Below, in pieces: positions 31,046-41,315 of a stretch of DNA of 64,000 nucleotides. The stretch covers positions 4,090,422-4,154,421 of the forward strand of contig CP119076.1 in the NCBI GenBank assembly GCA_029027985.1, read 5' to 3'. The stretch comes from Klebsiella aerogenes. GTDB taxonomy: Bacteria; Pseudomonadota; Gammaproteobacteria; Enterobacterales; Enterobacteriaceae. The position numbers were made by a program, and so were the translations under genes. Within the stretch, counting starts at the first letter, position 1. Each line of letters begins with the position of its first letter. Under the pieces are notes generated by a model that was given only the letters and a program-made list of their open reading frames with translations, ran no database searches and was not told where the DNA came from.

Positions 31046-31060
31046 TTTTACCGGGTAAAA
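31046..31060. promoter_or_regulatory. Candidate operator palindrome of the IdnR-like repressor
   Basis: ttttaccgggtaaaa is a perfect palindrome around a central base, and the symmetry continues outward with cacgg (31041-31045) and ccgtg (31063-31067). Palindromes of this kind between a LacI-type regulator and its divergent target are usual operator positions. Assignment is inferred. Confidence 0.5.
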
Positions 31061-31150
31061 ATCCGTGAGATAGAGGTCAGGCGATTCCGACTCCACGATG
31101 CGTGAAATCAGCAACGTCATTTATCTTCAGCGGTTAATCAGGATATCAGG

Positions 31151-31915
31151 ATGAAAGATCTTTTCAGCTTACAAGGCAAACGCATTTTAATTACTGGCTC
31201 AGGACAGGGAATTGGTTTCGTGATGGCGCAGGGGCTGGCGCAGTACGGCGCAGAAATTATTATCAACGATATTTCCGCGCCGCGCGCCGATGAAGCGGTG
31301 ATGAAATTACGCGATGAAGACATTGCGGCGCACGCTGCGGTGTTTAACGTCACCGACCCCGATTCGGTAGAAAACGCGATTACCCGCATCGAAAACGAAA
31401 TCGGCGCCATCGACGTGCTCTTTAATAACGCCGGTATTCAACGCCGCCATCCCTTTACCGAATTTCCGGTACAGGAATGGAATGATGTGATTGCCGTTAA
31501 CCAAACGGCGGTGTTCCTCGTCTCTCAGGCTGTTGCGAAGCGCATGGTGAAACGGGAACAAGGAAAAATCATCAACATCTGTTCGATGCAAAGCGAACTT
31601 GGCCGCGACACCATCACTCCGTATGCCGCAGCCAAAGGGGCGGTAAAAATGCTGACTCGCGGCATGTGCGTTGAGCTGGCGCGGCACAATATTCAGGTCA
31701 ACGGTATCGCCCCGGGTTACTTCAAAACCGCCATGACGCAGGCATTAGTCGACGATCGCGCCTTCACCGACTGGTTATGCAAACGCACACCGGCAGCCCG
31801 CTGGGGCGATCCGCAGGAGTTGGTCGGCGCGGCGGTATTTCTCTCATCGAAGGCATCCGACTTCGTCAACGGCCATCTGCTGTTTGTTGACGGCGGCATG
31901 TTGGTCGCTGTCTGA
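31151..31915 (+). CDS. idnO: Gluconate 5-dehydrogenase (IdnO-like, SDR family)
   Basis: A 254-residue short-chain dehydrogenase closely matching E. coli IdnO, which reduces 5-keto-D-gluconate to D-gluconate. The cofactor loop is ITGSGQGIGF near residue 14. NNAGIQRRHPFTEFP and the active site CSMQSELGRDTITPYAAAKG (Ser/Tyr/Lys) are nearly letter-for-letter IdnO, as is VNGIAPGYFKT. It stands alone on the plus strand, divergent from the IdnR-like repressor. No idonate dehydrogenase (idnD) or gluconate kinase is in the window, so gluconate produced here must be phosphorylated by an enzyme encoded elsewhere. Confidence 0.88.
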   Translation: MKDLFSLQGKRILITGSGQGIGFVMAQGLAQYGAEIIINDISAPRADEAVMKLRDEDIAAHAAVFNVTDPDSVENAITRIENEIGAIDVLFNNAGIQRRHPFTEFPVQEWNDVIAVNQTAVFLVSQAVAKRMVKREQGKIINICSMQSELGRDTITPYAAAKGAVKMLTRGMCVELARHNIQVNGIAPGYFKTAMTQALVDDRAFTDWLCKRTPAARWGDPQELVGAAVFLSSKASDFVNGHLLFVDGGMLVAV

Positions 31916-31922
31916 GGATCGA

Positions 31923-31980
31923 CCGCGCCCTGGCTTATAACAGGGCGCGGACAACGGCTCTGCAACCTGTTGCGGAGCCG
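31923..31980. terminator. Two adjacent hairpins between convergent genes
   Basis: The first stem is ccgcgccctg (31923-31932) with cagggcgcgg (31941-31950), a perfect 10-bp match. The second runs from cggctctgcaac (31955) to gttgcggagccg (31980), complementary apart from one G-T pair. They separate the IdnO-like gene from the convergent lipoprotein gene. Neither has a T run. Confidence 0.6.
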
Positions 31981-31987
31981 CGTAAAC

Positions 31988-32221
31988 TTAGTTATCCAGT
32001 TCGTCCATTGACTTCACCTGGTCGCGATTAATCTGCTCCACGCGGCCGGTTTCGGCGTTTTTGTAGGACACTAGTCCAGTATCGTCATCGACCTGTGGCT
32101 TACCGCTGGTCACAATCGTTTTGCCGTCCGTCGTTTTGATCGACTGATTCGATGAGCAACCAGCAACAAATAATATCGCCGTTGCCGCCAGCGCGGATGC
32201 CACCAGAATGTTGTTCCGCAT
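31988..32221 (-). CDS. Small YgdI/YgdR-type lipoprotein
   Basis: A 77-residue secreted lipoprotein. The signal peptide MRNNILVASALAATAILFVAGC ends in a lipobox (FVAGC, lipidated Cys). The mature part, SIKTTDGKTIVTSGKPQVDDD, followed by GLVSYKNAETGRVEQINRDQV, is the DUF903/SH3-like domain of YgdI and YgdR. The ATG at 32221 has a near-perfect ribosome site (aggagg). Residue +2 is Ser, which predicts outer-membrane sorting. Function is unknown in the family. It is between carB and the sugar-acid cluster and has its own upstream region. Confidence 0.85.
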   Translation of the reverse strand: MRNNILVASALAATAILFVAGCSSNQSIKTTDGKTIVTSGKPQVDDDTGLVSYKNAETGRVEQINRDQVKSMDELDN

Positions 32222-32326
32222 TGTATCCTCCTGTCTTTTCATCAATTGATATCGTTATCATGCTAACTCTAGTTAGCCTGACCCGACAGGTGGATAAAAG
32301 CAGAACTCTCCGAAGATGACCGACAC

Positions 32327-32358
32327 AAAAAAAAACGGGCCGACGATATCGTCGGCCC
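32327..32358 (-). terminator. Terminator of carAB
   Basis: A perfect 10-bp stem (gggccgacga with tcgtcggccc, 32337-32358) is followed on the minus strand by nine Ts (plus-strand As 32327-32335). It ends the carAB transcript. Confidence 0.92.
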
Positions 32359-32365
32359 GGCGCGC

Positions 32366-35300
32366 TTATTTGGTGATTTGCGCGTGCATTTCCTGAACCG
32401 AAGTCACCTTCTCGGTGGCGTCGGCATTCAGCGCCATCGCCGTCGCGAAGCCGCCGTTCAGGGTGGTGTCGTAATGCACCTTGTACTGCAGCGCGCTGCG
32501 GCGAATCAGCTTGGAGTCTTCAATCGCCTGACGGCCTGCGGTGGTGTTGATGATGTAAGTGTACTCGCCATTCTTGATACGGTCCTGAATGTGCGGACGG
32601 CCTTCATGCACCTTGTTCACCAGACGCGGGTTGATACCCGCTTCGCCCAGCACAATCGCGGTACCGTGGGTCGCATCCAGCTCGAAGCCCTGCTTCAGCA
32701 GCTTCGCCGCCAGGTCGACAACGCGCTCTTTATCGCCTTCGCGAACGGAGAGCAGCGCACGGCCCTGTTTCTTTATGGTGGAGTTACTGCCGAGCTGTGC
32801 CTTAGCGAATGCTTCCGCGAAGGTGCGGCCCACGCCCATCACTTCACCGGTAGAGCGCATTTCCGGCCCTAACAGCGGGTCCACGCCCGGGAATTTGTTG
32901 AACGGCAGCACCACTTCTTTCACCGAGTAGTACGGCGGGATGATCTCTTTGGTGACGCCCTGTTGCGCCAGGGTTTTTCCGGCCATCACGCGCGCCGCCA
33001 CTTTCGCCAGCGGCACGCCGGTAGCTTTCGAGACGAACGGTACGGTACGCGCTGCGCGCGGGTTGACTTCAATCAGGTACACTTCGTTGTTTTTAACCGC
33101 GAACTGTACGTTCATCAAGCCACGAACCTGCAGTTCGAAGGCCAGCTTCTGCACCTGCTCGCGCATCACATCCTGAATCTCTTTGCTCAGGGTGTAGGCT
33201 GGCAGAGAACACGCGGAGTCGCCGGAGTGTACGCCTGCCTGCTCGATATGCTCCATGATGCCGCCAATCAGCACCATTTCACCATCGCAGATGGCATCGA
33301 CATCGACTTCCACCGCATCGTCAAGGAAGCGGTCCAGCAGCACCGGCGCATCGTTGGAAACGCTCACCGCGGTCTGGAAGTAGCGACGCAGGTCGGCTTC
33401 GTCGTAGACGATTTCCATCGCGCGGCCGCCGAGTACGTAGGATGGACGCACTACCAGCGGGTAGCCAATCTCTTTCGCCTTCTCAACCGCTTGTTCAATC
33501 GCGGTCACCGTGGCGTTGGCTGGCTGTTTCAGCTTCAGACGGTCAACCGCATGCTGGAAGCGCTCACGGTCTTCTGCGCGGTCAATCGCATCCGGGCTGG
33601 TGCCGATAACCGGTACGCCTGCGGCTTCAAGTTCGCGCGCCAGTTTCAGTGGAGTCTGGCCGCCGTACTGCACGATAACGCCTTTTGGTTTCTCGATGCG
33701 CACGATTTCCAGCACGTCTTCCAGGGTTACCGGCTCGAAGTACAGGCGGTCGGAAGTGTCATAGTCGGTAGAGACGGTTTCCGGGTTACAGTTGACCATA
33801 ATGGTCTCGTAGCCGTCTTCGCGCAGCGCCAGCGAGGCATGTACGCAGCAGTAGTCAAATTCGATACCCTGGCCGATACGGTTCGGGCCGCCGCCGAGGA
33901 CCATGATTTTGTCGCGGTCGACGGACGGGTTGGATTCACACTCGTCTTCATAGGTGGAGTACATGTAGGCGGTGTCGGTAGCGAATTCCGCCGCGCAGGT
34001 ATCCACACGCTTGTAGACCGGGTGCAGGTTGTACTGGTCACGCAGCTTGCGGATTTCCGCTTCGCGCACGCCCGCCAGCTTCGCCAGACGCGCATCGGCA
34101 AAACCTTTACGCTTCAGGTGACGCAGGAAGTCCGCGTCGAGGCCGTTGATGCCCACTTCCGCCACTTTCTCTTCCAGACGCACCAGCTCTTCAATCTGTA
34201 CCAGGAACCAGCGGTCGATATTGGTCAGGTTGAACACGCCATCGACGGAGAGGCCCGCGCGGAAGGCATCAGCGATATACCAGATACGCTCAGCGCCGGC
34301 GTCTTTCAGCTCGCGGCGGATTTTGGTCAGCGCTTCCGGGTCATCGAGGCTCACTTTCGGGTCGAAGCCGGTCGCGCCCACTTCCAGGCCGCGCAGCGCT
34401 TTCTGCAGCGATTCCTGCTGCGTGCGGCCAATCGCCATCACTTCGCCGACGGACTTCATCTGAGTCGTCAGGCGGTCATTGGCGCCAGCGAATTTTTCAA
34501 AGTTGAAGCGTGGAATCTTAGTCACAACGTAGTCGATGGACGGTTCGAACGACGCCGGAGTACGGCCGCCGGTGATGTCGTTCATCAGCTCGTCGAGGGT
34601 GTAACCCACTGCCAGCTTGGCAGCCACTTTAGCAATCGGGAAGCCGGTCGCTTTCGAGGCCAGCGCCGAGGAGCGGGATACGCGCGGGTTCATTTCGATA
34701 ACAATCAGGCGACCGTCTTTCGGGTTCACCGAGAACTGCACGTTAGAACCACCGGTTTCTACGCCGATTTCACGCAGTACCGCCATCGAGGCGTTACGCA
34801 TGATTTGGTATTCTTTGTCGGTCAGGGTCTGCGCCGGAGCAACGGTAATGGAATCGCCGGTGTGGATGCCCATCGCATCGAAGTTTTCAATCGAGCAGAC
34901 AATGATGCAGTTGTCGTTTTTATCACGCACCACTTCCATCTCGTACTCTTTCCAGCCGATCAGCGATTCATCAATCAGCAGCTCGTTGGTTGGCGAGAGA
35001 TCCAGGCCACGTTCGCAGATTTCTTCGAACTCTTCACGGTTGTAAGCGATACCGCCACCGGTGCCGCCCATGGTGAAGCTTGGGCGGATGATGCATGGGA
35101 AGCCGACGTCAGCGGCAACCGCCAGCGCTTCTTCCATGGTGTGCGCGATACCGGAACGCGCGGTGTCGAGGCCGATTTTCTTCATCGCTACGTCGAAACG
35201 GCGACGGTCTTCGGCTTTATCAATCGCATCGGCGGTAGCACCAATCATGGTCACGCCGAACTCTGCCAGCACGCCCTGACGTTCCAGTTCCAGCGCGCAG

Positions 35301-35590
35301 TTCAGCGCGGTCTGGCCGCCCATGGTCGGCAGCACCGCATCCGGGCGCTCTTTTTCGATGATTTTACGTACTACTTCCCAGTGAATCGGCTCAATGTAAG
35401 TCGCATCGGCCATTTCCGGGTCGGTCATGATGGTGGCGGGGTTGGAGTTCACCAGAATGACGCGGTAGCCTTCTTCACGCAGGGCTTTACATGCCTGCGC
35501 GCCGGAGTAGTCAAACTCGCACGCCTGGCCGATAACAATCGGGCCAGCGCCGAGGATCAGGATGCTTTTTATATCTGTACGTTTTGGCAT
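32366..35590 (-). CDS. carB: Carbamoyl-phosphate synthase large subunit CarB
   Basis: CarB makes carbamoyl phosphate from bicarbonate, ammonia delivered by CarA, and two ATP, feeding arginine and pyrimidine synthesis. The 1074 residues (E. coli 1073) show the duplicated ATP-grasp halves: the first begins [20 protein letters not shown] and the second [19 protein letters not shown]. Both have RPSF/RPSY motifs. A C-terminal methylglyoxal-synthase-like allosteric domain (from about 936) binds UMP and ornithine. It starts 18 bp after carA. Confidence 0.98.
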   Translation of the reverse strand: MPKRTDIKSILILGAGPIVIGQACEFDYSGAQACKALREEGYRVILVNSNPATIMTDPEMADATYIEPIHWEVVRKIIEKERPDAVLPTMGGQTALNCALELERQGVLAEFGVTMIGATADAIDKAEDRRRFDVAMKKIGLDTARSGIAHTMEEALAVAADVGFPCIIRPSFTMGGTGGGIAYNREEFEEICERGLDLSPTNELLIDESLIGWKEYEMEVVRDKNDNCIIVCSIENFDAMGIHTGDSITVAPAQTLTDKEYQIMRNASMAVLREIGVETGGSNVQFSVNPKDGRLIVIEMNPRVSRSSALASKATGFPIAKVAAKLAVGYTLDELMNDITGGRTPASFEPSIDYVVTKIPRFNFEKFAGANDRLTTQMKSVGEVMAIGRTQQESLQKALRGLEVGATGFDPKVSLDDPEALTKIRRELKDAGAERIWYIADAFRAGLSVDGVFNLTNIDRWFLVQIEELVRLEEKVAEVGINGLDADFLRHLKRKGFADARLAKLAGVREAEIRKLRDQYNLHPVYKRVDTCAAEFATDTAYMYSTYEDECESNPSVDRDKIMVLGGGPNRIGQGIEFDYCCVHASLALREDGYETIMVNCNPETVSTDYDTSDRLYFEPVTLEDVLEIVRIEKPKGVIVQYGGQTPLKLARELEAAGVPVIGTSPDAIDRAEDRERFQHAVDRLKLKQPANATVTAIEQAVEKAKEIGYPLVVRPSYVLGGRAMEIVYDEADLRRYFQTAVSVSNDAPVLLDRFLDDAVEVDVDAICDGEMVLIGGIMEHIEQAGVHSGDSACSLPAYTLSKEIQDVMREQVQKLAFELQVRGLMNVQFAVKNNEVYLIEVNPRAARTVPFVSKATGVPLAKVAARVMAGKTLAQQGVTKEIIPPYYSVKEVVLPFNKFPGVDPLLGPEMRSTGEVMGVGRTFAEAFAKAQLGSNSTIKKQGRALLSVREGDKERVVDLAAKLLKQGFELDATHGTAIVLGEAGINPRLVNKVHEGRPHIQDRIKNGEYTYIINTTAGRQAIEDSKLIRRSALQYKVHYDTTLNGGFATAMALNADATEKVTSVQEMHAQITK

Positions 35591-35608
35591 GGTCTTCTCG
35601 GCTCCTGA

Positions 35609-36757
35609 TTATTTAGCGGTCTTACGGTAAAGCTCGATAAGTTCGATAAAGTGATCGAACAGCGGCGCGGCATCGTGCGGCCCCGGGCTCGCTTCAGGGT
35701 GCCCCTGGAAGCTGAACGCCGGTTTGTCAGTACGATGAATCCCCTGCAGGGTGCCGTCGAACAGCGACTTGTGGGTCACGCGCAGGTTGGCGGGCAGCGT
35801 GGCTTCGTCAACCGCAAAACCGTGGTTCTGGGCGGTAATCATCACCACGTTGTTATCAATATCTTTAACCGGGTGGTTACCGCCGTGGTGGCCGAATTTC
35901 ATCTTAATGGTCTTCGCACCGCTCGCCAGCGCTAGCAGCTGATGGCCGAGGCAGATGCCAAATACCGGGATATCGGTGGTGAGGAATTTTTCAATCGCCG
36001 CGATAGCGTAATCGCACGGCGCCGGGTCACCAGGACCGTTGGACAGGAAAATACCGTCCGGATTGAGCTTGAGAACCTCTTCCGCAGAGGTCTGCGCCGG
36101 TACCACCGTCAGGCGGCAGCCGCGGTCAACCAGCATACGCAGGATGTTACGCTTGGCGCCGAAGTCATAAGCCACGACATGGAACGGCAGCTCGCTTTCC
36201 GCTTTCGCTTCCGGCAGGTCGCCTGCCAGCGACCAGCTCCCCTGCGTCCAGGCGTAAGTCTCTGCGGTAGTGACTTCTTTCGCCAGATCCATGCCATTCA
36301 GGCCCGGGAACGCCTGCGCTTTTTCCAGCGCCAGCTGCCCGTCGAGGTTGTCGCCCGCGATGATGCAGCCGTTCTGCGCCCCTTTCTCACGCAGCAGACG
36401 CGTCAGCTTACGGGTATCGATATCGGCAATCGCCACGATGTTATGGCGCTTGAGGTAAGAAGAAAGGTCTTCGGTATTGCGGAAGTTGCTGGCAATCAGC
36501 GGCAGGTCGCGAATGACCAGACCCTGAGCGTGTACCTGAGAAGATTCTTCATCGGCGGCGTTGGTGCCGACATTACCAATATGGGGATAAGTAAGAGTGA
36601 CGATTTGGCGGGAATAGGAAGGATCAGTGAGGATTTCTTGATAACCGGTCATTGAAGTATTGAAAACGACTTCCCCAACCGCCGTGCCGGTTGCCCCGAT
36701 GGCCCGACCGTGAAACTGGGTTCCGTCTTCCAGAACCAAAAGCGCTGACTTAATCAA
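35609..36757 (-). CDS. carA: Carbamoyl-phosphate synthase small subunit CarA (UUG start)
   Basis: CarA hydrolyses glutamine and channels ammonia to CarB. The start is a TTG at 36757, four bases after ggaggg, giving [16 protein letters not shown] at the N-terminus after the initiator. This gives 382 residues, exactly the E. coli length, and E. coli carA is known to use UUG. An upstream ATG at 36784 would add nine residues without a ribosome site. The glutaminase triad is Cys in [10 protein letters not shown], with His and Glu in [11 protein letters not shown]. Confidence 0.97.
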   Translation of the reverse strand: MIKSALLVLEDGTQFHGRAIGATGTAVGEVVFNTSMTGYQEILTDPSYSRQIVTLTYPHIGNVGTNAADEESSQVHAQGLVIRDLPLIASNFRNTEDLSSYLKRHNIVAIADIDTRKLTRLLREKGAQNGCIIAGDNLDGQLALEKAQAFPGLNGMDLAKEVTTAETYAWTQGSWSLAGDLPEAKAESELPFHVVAYDFGAKRNILRMLVDRGCRLTVVPAQTSAEEVLKLNPDGIFLSNGPGDPAPCDYAIAAIEKFLTTDIPVFGICLGHQLLALASGAKTIKMKFGHHGGNHPVKDIDNNVVMITAQNHGFAVDEATLPANLRVTHKSLFDGTLQGIHRTDKPAFSFQGHPEASPGPHDAAPLFDHFIELIELYRKTAK

Positions 36758-36788
36758 AACACCCTCCAGAGAATATTCACTCACTTTA

Positions 36789-36830
36789 TTTGCATATTAA
36801 TGCAGAAACTAGATCTGAATCAATGCAAAT
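36789..36830 (-). promoter_or_regulatory. ARG boxes upstream of carA
   Basis: Two ArgR-type imperfect palindromes stand 32-73 bp before the start: one centred on tgcatattaatgca (36791-36804), the other on tgaatcaatgca (36816-36827). Arginine repression of the proximal carAB promoter through two ARG boxes is established in E. coli. Their centres are a little further apart here than the usual 21 bp, so the exact second box edge is uncertain. Confidence 0.6.
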
Positions 36831-37136
36831 TTTTGCCCGCAGAATTTTGGCAAACGGCGGCATTCTGGAGAGATGTCGGGTAAAAGTCAACTTAAAGCGG
36901 ATATTTTTAATCTTCTTTTACGTCACTGGAGCGTAACTGTCGATTTTAACGCTAAAAAGATCAACTAACCTGGTTGAGAAAACGCTTGCGGGCGAGAAAG
37001 ATTGTAAAATCGGGCGAGGGGCGCTAAAAAAGTGGACCAGATGGTCAAAATTTACAATTCAATAACCAAAAAACAATAGATAAGTTAGTTTTATACCGGT
37101 TTAAATAAATAAAACATGAGATAAAGGTAAAATAAA
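36831..37136. other. AT-rich carAB upstream control region
   Basis: There is no gene between the ARG boxes and the dapB terminator. The stretch should hold the distal pyrimidine-regulated carAB promoter. A PurR-like sequence, gagaaaacgcttgcgg, is at 36976-36991 (about 11 of 16 positions fit the consensus as I know it). The 37040-37140 part is very AT-rich and would suit IHF binding, but I cannot place a site. Confidence 0.5.
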
Positions 37137-37161
37137 AAAGGGCAATAAAATATTGCCCTTT
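37137..37161 (-). terminator. Terminator of dapB
   Basis: aaagggcaata (37137-37147) and tattgcccttt (37151-37161) form a perfect 11-bp stem with a three-base loop. A-rich sequence on the plus strand just left of it becomes a T-rich tail on the minus strand. Confidence 0.85.
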
Positions 37162-37213
37162 GCAATCAATCACATATTGAATGCAATAACCACATCACGA
37201 TGGGTAATAATCA

Positions 37214-38359
<1,146 letters not shown>

Positions 38360-39376
38360 TTAATCGCCCCGGCGAAAACCACAAGATTCGCGGATCACCA
38401 GCGCGGGCGGAAGAATAATACGTTTCGGCGGCTCATCATTGCCCTGAATACGGCTATATAGCAGCTCGCCGGCTTTACGCCCAATCTCTTTCGCTGCCAC
38501 CGAAACGGTGGTTAGCGCAGGCTGGACCAACGCCGCTTCGGTAATATCATCGAAGCCCACCAACGCAAAATCTCGCCCCGGCTCGCGGCCCATTTTACGC
38601 AACGCCTGCATCACTCCCAGAGCGACAATATCCTGATAGCAAACGGCAGCGGTAATTTGCGGATGTTGGGATAACAGCGACTCCGCCACTTTGGCACCAT
38701 CAATCTGGCTTGCCTGCGCGGTGACGATCCACTGTGGATTTGGAGAAATACCGCTTTCCAACAGCGTGCTGGTAAAACCGCCAATGCGTTGCGCCCGGGT
38801 GCCGGAACTCGGGCTACCACCAATAAAGGCGATATTCTGATGACCCATTTTTAGCAGATGCGTCGTCGCCATCTGGGTACCAAGAAAGTTATCGGTGCCG
38901 ACAAAATCAAAGTCCGGATCGCTCAGCGGACGTACCACCATAATGGCCGGGATATTGCGTCTTTTCAGCGCATCGAAAAACGAGGACGGTGTTTCCCGTG
39001 CCGCGCACAGCACCATCCCGCAGGCACTATTGCGCATCAGCGAATCAACAAACTTCTGTTGGCGTTCGCCAGACTCTTCACTGTTAGCCAGAAACAGCAG
39101 TAAATCATGGCGTTCCATTTCATGGCTCAGTCCCGCCGTCATCTCGCCATAAAACGGGTTGGTGATGTCATGTAACAGTAATCCAACTTGGTTACTGCTA
39201 CGGTTGCGTAAGTTGGCGGCAGTCTGGTTGTAGACATAGCCGGTATCATCCAGCGCTTTCAATACCCGGTCCCGCGTGGCCTGCGAAATACGTCCCCGAT
39301 TACGCAATACCATTGAGACGGTTGCCGTAGAGACCCCGGCCCGTTCGGCAACCTGCGCCAGCGTCACTGTCGTCAT
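38360..39376 (-). CDS. LacI-family repressor of the PTS locus
   Basis: A 338-residue LacI-type regulator with helix-turn-helix VTLAQVAERAGVSTATVSMVLRN and a ligand domain resembling MalI in LLHDITNPFYGEMTAGLSHEM and SSGTRAQRIGGF. The ATG at 39376 follows aggagg. It is divergent from the PTS operon. GATTAATCGATTAACC-type palindromes occur in the shared region and again in front of the cupin isomerase operon at 45300. It therefore probably represses both, with a phosphorylated sugar as likely inducer. The ligand is unknown. Confidence 0.87.
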   Translation of the reverse strand: MTTVTLAQVAERAGVSTATVSMVLRNRGRISQATRDRVLKALDDTGYVYNQTAANLRNRSSNQVGLLLHDITNPFYGEMTAGLSHEMERHDLLLFLANSEESGERQQKFVDSLMRNSACGMVLCAARETPSSFFDALKRRNIPAIMVVRPLSDPDFDFVGTDNFLGTQMATTHLLKMGHQNIAFIGGSPSSGTRAQRIGGFTSTLLESGISPNPQWIVTAQASQIDGAKVAESLLSQHPQITAAVCYQDIVALGVMQALRKMGREPGRDFALVGFDDITEAALVQPALTTVSVAAKEIGRKAGELLYSRIQGNDEPPKRIILPPALVIRESCGFRRGD

Positions 39377-39400
39377 GATTCCTCCTGTTCGTTCACATCA

Positions 39401-39416
39401 GATTAATCGAATAACC
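39401..39416. promoter_or_regulatory. Operator copy 1 (one mismatch)
   Basis: gattaatcgaataacc differs by one base from the exact operator pair at 39523 and 45300. It lies 25 bp upstream of the lacI-type gene, suggesting autoregulation. Confidence 0.6.
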
Positions 39417-39435
39417 TAAAAATTGCATTTTTCCC

Positions 39436-39451
39436 TGTGACCACACTCACA
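39436..39451 (+). promoter_or_regulatory. Consensus CRP site of the PTS operon
   Basis: tgtgaccacactcaca fits the CRP consensus tgtga-N6-tcaca at every defined position. It lies between the repressor gene and the PTS operon, so both directions could be cAMP-dependent. Confidence 0.8.
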
Positions 39452-39490
39452 TTAACACCCATTTCACCCACTACGTTGCTGGTTATGCCG

Positions 39491-39507
39491 GGTTAATCGC
39501 GTTAACC
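39491..39507. promoter_or_regulatory. Operator-like palindrome with altered centre
   Basis: ggttaatcgcgttaacc has the same ggttaa/ttaacc arms as the other operators but a centre one base longer. It may be a weaker auxiliary operator. Confidence 0.5.
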
Positions 39508-39522
39508 ACACTATCAAAATGA

Positions 39523-39538
39523 GGTTAATCGATTAATC
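39523..39538. promoter_or_regulatory. Main operator of the PTS operon
   Basis: ggttaatcgattaatc has an even centre, ttaatcgattaa. It is the exact reverse complement of the site at 45300-45315 and lies 27 bp before the first PTS-operon ATG, a good position for repression. Confidence 0.72.
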
Positions 39539-39565
39539 TTAATTTAGCGAATACGGAGAGAAAAT

Positions 39566-41311
39566 ATGCAAACGACCTATGATAAATTCCCTGAAGTGGT
39601 TGTTCAGGGTTACGACGACCAAGCCTGGCAAGGCTGGGAGGCCATCTCCACGGCGCTTAATACCCGAATCGCCACCCAGTCCAGAACTATTGTGGTTGTG
39701 GATTGTTATCCAGGCGTCTGGCTTGCTGAGCTGGAGCAACGCCTGCTGCCGTTACTCAATGCCACACTGGCGCTCAACGTCGAATCTGCCCGCCGGGATG
39801 AACAAGCGCTACACGACCTGCTGGCCCGCAACCTCACCGACGACCGCGTATTCGGCGTCCTCTCCTGTCATCATCTGAATGAGTTTTTTGATGAGGAAAA
39901 ACTATGCCGGATGCGCCAGCAAATCGACGCCACTAGCAAGGGCGTCATTGTCGTCTACGGGCCAGGCGCGACATTAGTTCATCCGGGCGATGTTCTGATT
40001 TACGCCGACCTGCCGCGCTGGGAAATTCAGCAACGTATGCGCCACGATGGGCTGGGCAACTGGGGGGCTAAGAACCAGGATGAAGATATTCTTCGCCGCT
40101 ACAAGCGCGCCTTTTTTATTGAATGGCGGGTCTTCGATCGCCATAAAACACCGCTGCTCAAGCGAACCGATTTTTTACTCGATACCACCATAGAGAATGT
40201 CCCGATGCTGATCAGCGGAGACGCGCTGCGCGCCGGACTGCAACAAACCACCACTCGTCCATTCCGCGTTGCTCCCTTCTTCGACCCCGGCGTCTGGGGT
40301 GGGCAGTGGATGAAACAACAGTTCGATCTCGATCCCACGGCGCCCAACTACGCATGGTGTTTTGATTGCGTGCCCGAGGAAAACAGCCTGTTACTGCGTT
40401 TTGGCAACGTGCGGATCGAGATCCCCTCTCAGGACCTGGTACTGCTATACCCTCGTGCGCTGCTTGGTGAAAAGGTTCACGCCCGATTTGGAGCGGAATT
40501 TCCGATTCGCTTTGATTTTCTCGACACCATCGGCGGGCAAAATCTGAGTTTTCAGGTCCACCCGCTAACCGAATATATCCAGCAGCAGTTTGGTATGCAT
40601 TACACCCAGGATGAGAGCTACTACATTCTCGAAGCAGAGCCAGATGCGGTCGTTTATCTCGGCACCAAAACCGGCATTGAGCCGCAGGCGATGCTGGACG
40701 ACCTTCGCGCCGCCGGTCGTGGAGAAAAAGCGTTCAACGATGCGCGTTTTGTTAACTCGATCCCGGCGCAGAAGCACGATCACTTTTTGATCCCGGCCGG
40801 AACGGTCCACTGCTCCGGTAGCGGCACGATGGTACTGGAGATCAGCGCCACACCGTATATTTTCACCTTCAAGTTATGGGACTGGGGCCGACTGGGCCTC
40901 GATGGTTTACCACGTCCCGTACATCTCGATCACGGCGAGCAGGTTATAGACTGGCAGCGTGATACACAGTGGGTCGAGGAGAACCTGGTGAACCGTATCG
41001 ATCTCATCGCCGAAGGTGAAGGCTGGCGGGAAGAGCGAACCGGGATGCACGAACGCGAGTTTATCGAAACCCGTCGCCACTGGTTCACCAAACCGGTTAT
41101 TCACCACACGCAAGGCGGCGTTAACGTGCTGAACCTGGTGGAGGGCGCGAAGGCGGTGGTCGATAGCCCAAGCGGAGCATTCGAGCCCTTCACCGTTCAT
41201 TATGCCGAGACCTTTATTATTCCCGCCGCAGTCGGTGAATACCGGATTTCACCCGCAGGCGAAGGCGTCAGGCAACCGCTCGCCACTATAAAAGCCTGGG
41301 TAAGAGGATAA
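39566..41311 (+). CDS. Class I mannose-6-phosphate isomerase-like protein with kinase-like N-terminal domain
   Basis: A 581-residue protein of two parts. Residues 232-581 form a class I phosphomannose isomerase (cupin) with probable metal ligands Gln330 and His332 in SFQVHP, Glu350 in QDESYYILEA and His415 in PAGTVHCSGSGTMVLEI. Residues 1-230 look like a P-loop nucleoside kinase fold, but the loop position reads VVVDCYPGVWLAEL and lacks the GKS/T signature, so ATP binding is doubtful. E. coli ManA is about 390 residues. It heads the PTS operon and likely isomerises the incoming hexose-6-phosphate to fructose-6-phosphate. Substrate unknown; the kinase assignment of the N-terminal part is my inference. 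Confidence 0.78.
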   Translation: MQTTYDKFPEVVVQGYDDQAWQGWEAISTALNTRIATQSRTIVVVDCYPGVWLAELEQRLLPLLNATLALNVESARRDEQALHDLLARNLTDDRVFGVLSCHHLNEFFDEEKLCRMRQQIDATSKGVIVVYGPGATLVHPGDVLIYADLPRWEIQQRMRHDGLGNWGAKNQDEDILRRYKRAFFIEWRVFDRHKTPLLKRTDFLLDTTIENVPMLISGDALRAGLQQTTTRPFRVAPFFDPGVWGGQWMKQQFDLDPTAPNYAWCFDCVPEENSLLLRFGNVRIEIPSQDLVLLYPRALLGEKVHARFGAEFPIRFDFLDTIGGQNLSFQVHPLTEYIQQQFGMHYTQDESYYILEAEPDAVVYLGTKTGIEPQAMLDDLRAAGRGEKAFNDARFVNSIPAQKHDHFLIPAGTVHCSGSGTMVLEISATPYIFTFKLWDWGRLGLDGLPRPVHLDHGEQVIDWQRDTQWVEENLVNRIDLIAEGEGWREERTGMHEREFIETRRHWFTKPVIHHTQGGVNVLNLVEGAKAVVDSPSGAFEPFTVHYAETFIIPAAVGEYRISPAGEGVRQPLATIKAWVRG

Positions 41312-41315
41312 ATAC

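Noticed and set aside
32963-35608. An 881-codon open frame on the plus strand opposite carB
   Set aside because: It is fully antisense to carB, which has all expected motifs. The protein shows no recognisable domain, and the frame follows from GC-rich codon bias.
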